A stretch of DNA of 64,000 nt from JALONH01 sp046329235. Lineage in GTDB: Bacteria; Bacteroidota; Bacteroidia; Cytophagales; Cytophagaceae. Shown piece after piece: positions 59,919 through 64,000 of this stretch (its first letter is position 1; each line of letters begins with the position of its first letter). The stretch covers positions 2,604,001-2,668,000 of the forward strand of contig JAXLVA010000001.1 of the NCBI GenBank assembly GCA_046329235.1. Reading direction: 5' to 3'. A program made the position numbers and the translations under genes. The notes beneath the pieces were generated by a model. It did not search any database and was not told the origin of the DNA. It saw only the letters and a list, made by a program, of their open reading frames with translations.

Positions 59919-60605
59919 ATGTCCTCTATTCAACATATTAAAATTTCAGTAGATGCAGTAGTATTTGGATACAGTTCCAGTGATGGATTATCATTACTGT
60001 TAATCAAACGAAATATTGAACCCTTCAAAAACTCGTGGGCATTACCTGGTGGATTAGTTAAAGATGATGAATCTCTAGAGCAAGCAATAGAGCGTGAGTT
60101 ATTAGAAGAAACAGGAATTCATATCAACTATCTCGAACAATTATATACTTTTGGGAATCCTAATAGAGATCCTAGGAATCGAGTTATTTCTGTTGCTTAT
60201 TATGGCTTGGTTAGACCGGATGTTTTTAGATTGAAAGCAAGTACGGATGCTAATGATGCGCGCTGGTTTAATATTAAAACACTTCCCAAAGTAGCCTTCG
60301 ACCATTCTATTATTATCCATAAAGCCATTGAACGTTTACAATCAAAAATTTTATACGAACCAATAGGATTTGAATTGTTGGAAAAGAAATTCCCTTTTTC
60401 TGAATTAGAAAAGCTTTACATGACGGTGTTAGATCGACCAATCGACCGACGAAATTTTAAAAAGAAAATTATGTATTTCGGCTTTTTAGAAGAAACTAAT
60501 GAAAAGCAAAAATTAGACGGAGCAGGTAGACCCGGCAATCTTTTTCAGTTTATACCAGAAAAATATCTCCGCTCAAAAGCAGAAGGGATACATTTTGAAA
60601 TATAA
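59919..60605 (+). CDS. nrtR: NrtR-like Nudix-related transcriptional regulator
   Basis: A 228-residue protein with a Nudix domain (about 5-145) and a C-terminal winged helix (about 150-225: LYMTVLDRPIDRRNFKKKIM). The Nudix box GLVKDDESLEQAIERELLEETG fits the complete consensus, so ADP-ribose or related hydrolysis may be retained. NrtR regulators repress NAD biosynthesis genes and respond to ADP-ribose or NAD. The next genes, nadM and nadV, and the boxes before them, support this role. A half-box TTTGCGTA precedes its own start at 59881-59888. Confidence 0.9.
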   Translation: MSSIQHIKISVDAVVFGYSSSDGLSLLLIKRNIEPFKNSWALPGGLVKDDESLEQAIERELLEETGIHINYLEQLYTFGNPNRDPRNRVISVAYYGLVRPDVFRLKASTDANDARWFNIKTLPKVAFDHSIIIHKAIERLQSKILYEPIGFELLEKKFPFSELEKLYMTVLDRPIDRRNFKKKIMYFGFLEETNEKQKLDGAGRPGNLFQFIPEKYLRSKAEGIHFEI

Positions 60606-60648
60606 TTAATTCATTAATTATCAATTTATTATAACTTATACCTTACAA

Positions 60649-60721
60649 TTTATGTATTTTTTACGCAAATATAGTTGCTAATTAAAATTCAGTTTCTATA
60701 TTTGCGTATATAAAACGCAAT
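60649..60721 (+). promoter_or_regulatory. Two NrtR-like operator boxes over the nadM promoter
   Basis: Box 1 (60649-60669) is TTTATGTA, 5 bp, TACGCAAA. Box 2 (60701-60721) is TTTGCGTA, 5 bp, AACGCAAT. Both are 8-5-8 dyads, and the inner arms form a perfect 13-bp inverted repeat (60662-60674 / 60696-60708). TATATTTG at 60697-60704 is a Bacteroidota -7 box (TAnnTTTG), with TTG 20 bp upstream. Box 2 ends 4 bp before the nadM ATG, so a bound repressor would block the promoter and the start. Confidence 0.75.
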
Positions 60722-60725
60722 TATC

Positions 60726-61622
60726 ATGAATTACGCTGTCATAATCGCTCGATTTCAAAGCCCCTACCTACATCAAGGTCACATACATTTGATAGAAGAA
60801 ATCAAAAAAGAATTCGCAAAGGTGATAATCGTACTGGGCGTATCTCCGCTACCTATTAGTCGTAAAAATCCATTTGATTATACGACACGAGAAAAGATGA
60901 TAAAGTCTATGTATCCTGACATGGTCGTATTACCTCTATCCGATCATCCAAGTGATACCAAGTGGTCTGCTAACTTAGATCAATTATTAAAATCAACTTT
61001 CCCTAATAGTCAATTTACATTATTTGGAAGTCGTGACAGTTTCATTCAGTTATACAATGGGAAGTTAACTACTAAAGAACTACCGGCACATGGAGATTAT
61101 AACTCTACTGAAATTCGAAAGCAATACGCAGAACGAGCAATAGAATCAGAAGATTTCAGAGCAGGGATATTATATGCCGTACATAGTATGTACAAGAAAG
61201 TATATCCAACTGTAGATGTTGCTGTATTTCGAAACAATCGTACAGAAATTTTATTAGGTATGAAGGCCATCAATAAAAAATGGCGCTTCATAGGAGGTTT
61301 TGTGGATCCAGAAGATAATAACTACGAAGAAGCCGCTAAAAGAGAATTAATGGAAGAAGCCGGCAATATTGAAGTAGGTCCTATGCAATATGAAATGTCA
61401 TTAAGAATTGAGGACTGGCGCTATGGTAATGAATCAGACAAAATTATTTCTACTGTATATAGTTGTGATTTCCTATTTGGTGCTCCATCAGGCCAAGATG
61501 ATATTATGCAAGTAAAATGGTTTCACGTTTCAGAATTAGAGTCTCTATTAAATCAAAATGAAACAAGTCCGGAACATCAGAAAATATTCCAACACGTAAT
61601 AAAAAAATACACAATAAAGTAA
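60726..61622 (+). CDS. nadM: Bifunctional NMN adenylyltransferase / Nudix hydrolase
   Basis: A 298-residue fusion. The N-terminal nucleotidyltransferase (about 1-165) has ARFQSPYLHQGHIHLIEE with the HxGH motif and PLPISRKNPFDYTTR. The C-terminal Nudix domain (about 170-298) has GGFVDPEDNNYEEAAK then RELMEEAGNI, a Nudix box with two extra residues between the first Glu and REL. This is the NadM-Nudix architecture of Synechocystis and Francisella, joining NMN adenylation to hydrolysis of ADP-ribose-type compounds. It is the first gene of the salvage cassette, 26 bp before nadV. Confidence 0.93.
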   Translation: MNYAVIIARFQSPYLHQGHIHLIEEIKKEFAKVIIVLGVSPLPISRKNPFDYTTREKMIKSMYPDMVVLPLSDHPSDTKWSANLDQLLKSTFPNSQFTLFGSRDSFIQLYNGKLTTKELPAHGDYNSTEIRKQYAERAIESEDFRAGILYAVHSMYKKVYPTVDVAVFRNNRTEILLGMKAINKKWRFIGGFVDPEDNNYEEAAKRELMEEAGNIEVGPMQYEMSLRIEDWRYGNESDKIISTVYSCDFLFGAPSGQDDIMQVKWFHVSELESLLNQNETSPEHQKIFQHVIKKYTIK

Positions 61623-61648
61623 GTTTCACCCTAAACTAATTTATTACT

Positions 61649-63079
61649 ATGAAAAATATTATACTCCTAGCAGATGCTTATAAATACAGTCATCACAAAT
61701 TATACTACCCTGGAACTACTCATATATACAGTTATCTGGAAAGCCGAGGAGGTAAATTTGACAACACTGTCTTCTTTGGTTTACAATATTTCTTAAAAGA
61801 ATATTTAAGTGGTCAATCATTTACACAAAAAGATTTAGATGAAGCTGCTGAATTTTTACCGAAAGTTTTTAACCGAAACGATGTGTTTGATAAAGAAAAG
61901 TTTCAATATATACTTGATCGATATAATGGGTTTCTACCTGTACGAATAAAAGCTGTTCCAGAAGGCACAGTAGTTCCGGTAAACAATGTGCTCATGACGA
62001 TTGAAAATACAGATCCGAAATGTTTTTGGCTTACGAATTTTCTTGAAACATTACTCATGCAGGTTTGGTATCCATGTACGGTTGCTACACTAAGTAGAGA
62101 AATTAAAAAAACGATAAGTGACTACTTTGATCAAACTGCTACTGAAGAGGCTTATGCTGGATTAGAGTTTATATTAAATGATTTTGGATTACGAGGAGTT
62201 AGTAGCGTAGAGAGTGCCGCTTTAGGAGGCAGTGCTCATCTTATAAATTTCTTAGGTAGTGATAATTTAGTTGGTAGCCAATTAATACAAAAATATTATA
62301 ACACCAAAGACGTGTATAGTAAAAGTATACCCGCTACGGAACACAGTATTTGTACACTCTTAGGTCCAAAAGGAGAAAGTGAGATTTATCGACATTTATT
62401 AAATACTTTCCCAAATGGAATCATAGCCTGTGTGAGTGACAGCTATAATATCTTTCATGCATGTGAAAAATACTGGGGAGATTTATTCAAAGATCAAATC
62501 ATGGAACGAGATGGAGTACTTGTTATTCGACCGGATAGTGGAGATCCGACTAAAACATTACTAACCTTATTTGACATATTATTTCAGCAGTTTGGCTATA
62601 CCATTAATAATAAAGGTTATAAAGTACTTCCTCCTCAAATTAGAGTTATTCAGGGAGACGGAGTAAATTATGAAAGCATCTGTGATATATATGCACAGTT
62701 ATCTGCTAATACTATTAGTGCCGAAAATTTAGTACTTGGAATGGGTGGTGCGCTTTTACAAAAAGTAGACAGAGACACTCAAAAGTTTGCCATAAAATGT
62801 AGCCATGCAATAGTTAACGGGGAAGAAGTAAATGTTCAAAAAAGTCCAGTAGAAATGGATGGCAATGGTCAACTACACGAAAGTTTCAAAAAGAGTAAAA
62901 GTGGACGATTGAAACTGATTCAAACAGAAAGCGGATTAAAAACTATCCAAGAAAATGACCCCAATCCGGCAGAAAATCATTTAGTCACCGTATTTGAAAA
63001 CGGAGTACTTGTTCGTGATTGGCAATTTGAAGAAATTAGAGAACGTGCTCAGGTTCAACATAACTTAGAACAAGTATGA
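61649..63079 (+). CDS. nadV: Nicotinamide phosphoribosyltransferase
   Basis: A 476-residue NadV/NAMPT-type enzyme that makes NMN from nicotinamide and PRPP. Start NIILLADAYKYSHHKLYYPG, active-site region GLRGVSSVESAALGGSAHL, VSDSYNIFHACEKYWGD with the phosphoacceptor-type His neighbour, and VIRPDSGDPTKTL. The length fits NAMPT. It provides NMN for NadM, which would complete a two-step path to NAD. Its stop overlaps the next gene by 4 nt. Confidence 0.94.
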   Translation: MKNIILLADAYKYSHHKLYYPGTTHIYSYLESRGGKFDNTVFFGLQYFLKEYLSGQSFTQKDLDEAAEFLPKVFNRNDVFDKEKFQYILDRYNGFLPVRIKAVPEGTVVPVNNVLMTIENTDPKCFWLTNFLETLLMQVWYPCTVATLSREIKKTISDYFDQTATEEAYAGLEFILNDFGLRGVSSVESAALGGSAHLINFLGSDNLVGSQLIQKYYNTKDVYSKSIPATEHSICTLLGPKGESEIYRHLLNTFPNGIIACVSDSYNIFHACEKYWGDLFKDQIMERDGVLVIRPDSGDPTKTLLTLFDILFQQFGYTINNKGYKVLPPQIRVIQGDGVNYESICDIYAQLSANTISAENLVLGMGGALLQKVDRDTQKFAIKCSHAIVNGEEVNVQKSPVEMDGNGQLHESFKKSKSGRLKLIQTESGLKTIQENDPNPAENHLVTVFENGVLVRDWQFEEIRERAQVQHNLEQV

Positions 63080-63498
63080 TACTTAAAGCTATTGAAAAAG
63101 CATTTCACAATGCTCAAACAAAAAATTGGGAGAGAACCTATTGGGCATTTGATTTACATGAAACAATACTACTTCCCGATTGGAAAGCCGGTAGTATTCC
63201 TACCGAATTCTATCCTATGGCAAAAGAGACCATGCAATTAATCAGTAAAAGGGAAGATATTGTCAGAATCATGTATACTTGCTCTCATCCTATTGAAATA
63301 AATCAATATTTAGAGTTTTTCATAAAAGAAAACATTCAATTCAATTATGTAAATGAGAATCCGGAAGTAGTCAATATTAAGTATGGCTGTTACGACAAAA
63401 AGCCATACTTCAATGTGTTGTTTGAAGACAAAGCCGGATTTGACCCACAAACAGATTGGGAAATAGTATATCATTATTTATTACAAAATAGCAAGTAA
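63076..63498 (+). CDS. HAD-like small hydrolase linked to NAD salvage
   Basis: A 140-residue protein with WAFDLHETILLPDWKAG (motif I-like D-x-H-x-T) and a later DKKPYFNVLFEDKAGFD, resembling HAD motifs III/IV in a compact phosphatase-type fold without a large cap. It overlaps the nadV stop by 4 nt (ATGA), so it belongs to the operon. I know no proven function; a phosphatase acting on phosphoribosyl or nucleotide by-products is a guess. Confidence 0.75.
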   Translation: MILKAIEKAFHNAQTKNWERTYWAFDLHETILLPDWKAGSIPTEFYPMAKETMQLISKREDIVRIMYTCSHPIEINQYLEFFIKENIQFNYVNENPEVVNIKYGCYDKKPYFNVLFEDKAGFDPQTDWEIVYHYLLQNSK

Positions 63499-63561
63499 TC
63501 ATTAGAAGAACACGTCATAAATAAAAATGAATATGTAAATTGGATGAATAAATAAATCACC

Positions 63562-64000
63562 ATGCATCTTCTTTTTCCGGGACGTCATCACATCTTAACA
63601 GAATTTCAGTATAAGTACTTGTTTAGAATAATAAATGCCACCTCTGATATTAAAGATATTGAGGGGGAAAATTTACCTAAAGAGTCAACTATTGATTCTG
63701 TTATTTTTGCAGTTACTTCTTCCAATCACAGTGGCACCAAGCGCAATCCCATTCCTTTTTATTTGCGCTCCATGATGATACAAGATTTTGCATCTGAGCT
63801 GAGTGTAACAAGCTATGTTTTTGGAATTGATGATGTAGGTCATCTCGATGACTTTGCTGGTTATACTCTCAAAACCATAGCTCATCAAACAGACCACACA
63901 TTGGATTTAAATCCGGAAAATACTTGGGTAATTTGTTCTACTCCCGTACTTGATATGTATCGAAAAAAGGGATTTAGAATATTACCCGCTGAACTAATTG
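63562..64000 (+). CDS. Partial gene, nucleotidyltransferase-like protein (runs off the window)
   Basis: The frame is open from ATG at 63562 to the right edge, at least 146 codons. The start HLLFPGRHHILTEFQYKYLF resembles the GRHHxxTxFQ-type beginning of nucleotidylyltransferase-fold proteins (Gly-x-His-His), and the rest, SSNHSGTKRNPIPFYLRSMM, carries a further SGTKRNP-like substrate loop. A second NMN- or pantetheine-type adenylyltransferase in the same cluster is plausible. The end is missing, so this remains tentative. Confidence 0.6.
   Translation, partial: MHLLFPGRHHILTEFQYKYLFRIINATSDIKDIEGENLPKESTIDSVIFAVTSSNHSGTKRNPIPFYLRSMMIQDFASELSVTSYVFGIDDVGHLDDFAGYTLKTIAHQTDHTLDLNPENTWVICSTPVLDMYRKKGFRILPAELI

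Noticed and set aside
63499..63561. Short gap after the HAD-like gene examined for a promoter or terminator
   Set aside because: Only A/T-rich sequence without a clear stem or -7 box; nothing can be supported.

Overview
The window comes from a low-GC Bacteroidota chromosome, most likely from the gliding, type IX-secreting part of the phylum. The evidence is a TonB-dependent receptor, the gliding-motility proteins GldB, GldD and a GldE/CorC-like protein, a T9SS C-terminal sorting domain, Bacteroidota-type HU and DUF4468 proteins, a short AURKAIP1/COX24-like basic protein, and A/T-rich intergenic regions with TAnnTTTG-type promoter boxes. No rRNA, tRNA, CRISPR array, prophage or intact transposase was seen. 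Most genes are core housekeeping genes and the sequence reads as ordinary chromosome with a few accessory patches.

Layout. 1-8.8 kb: end of a TonB receptor, polA, a gamma-carbonic anhydrase, a small DUF5684 membrane protein, a large secreted WD40-caspase protein and a DUF4468 protein. 8.8-13.5 kb: an anaerobic ribonucleotide reductase operon (nrdD, a separate short glycyl-radical ORF, nrdG), divergent from a polytopic protein resembling heme-copper oxidase subunit I. 13.5-23.7 kb: SNF2 helicase, LolC/FtsX-type permease, rbfA, a large membrane protein, rpiB, tatC, glyA and a PLP aminotransferase. 23.7-26.4 kb: an EamA exporter preceded by two short ORF/hairpin modules that look like attenuators, then a phospholipase-D-like protein. 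26.5-33.2 kb: LCIB-type carbonic anhydrase, uvrA, a tiny Cys-rich protein, ferritin, an ECF sigma factor with a small partner, and nth.

33.2-39.2 kb is an accessory island of about 6 kb. The last 63 bp of nth, including its stop codon, recur at 39124-39186 with only three, all synonymous, differences. The second copy overlaps the start codon of the next ancestral gene (a TPR protein). The island therefore sits in the nth 3' end and carries a replacement for it. Its cargo is a secreted GH16-like/lectin-like T9SS protein, an ArnT-like glycosyltransferase, a Fic protein, a gene fragment and degenerate structured repeats; no recombinase is visible.

39.2-52.4 kb: TPR protein, GT4 glycosyltransferase, gldB, outer-membrane and periplasmic proteins, rng, the COX24-like peptide, a TPR protein, hup, then mutY-ssb-gldE-gldD-recG. 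52.4-58.7 kb, leftward: FkbM methyltransferase, a cupin/truncated-hemoglobin/lipoprotein set, a DoxX-like protein, an acyltransferase, and a sensor plus diadenylate-cyclase-like pair that is one reading frame broken by a single TAA. 58.9-64 kb: a Tat-exported TIM-barrel protein, then an NAD salvage cassette (NrtR-like regulator, NadM-Nudix, NadV, HAD-like protein, and a partial gene at the edge) with two well-formed NrtR-like operator boxes over the nadM promoter.
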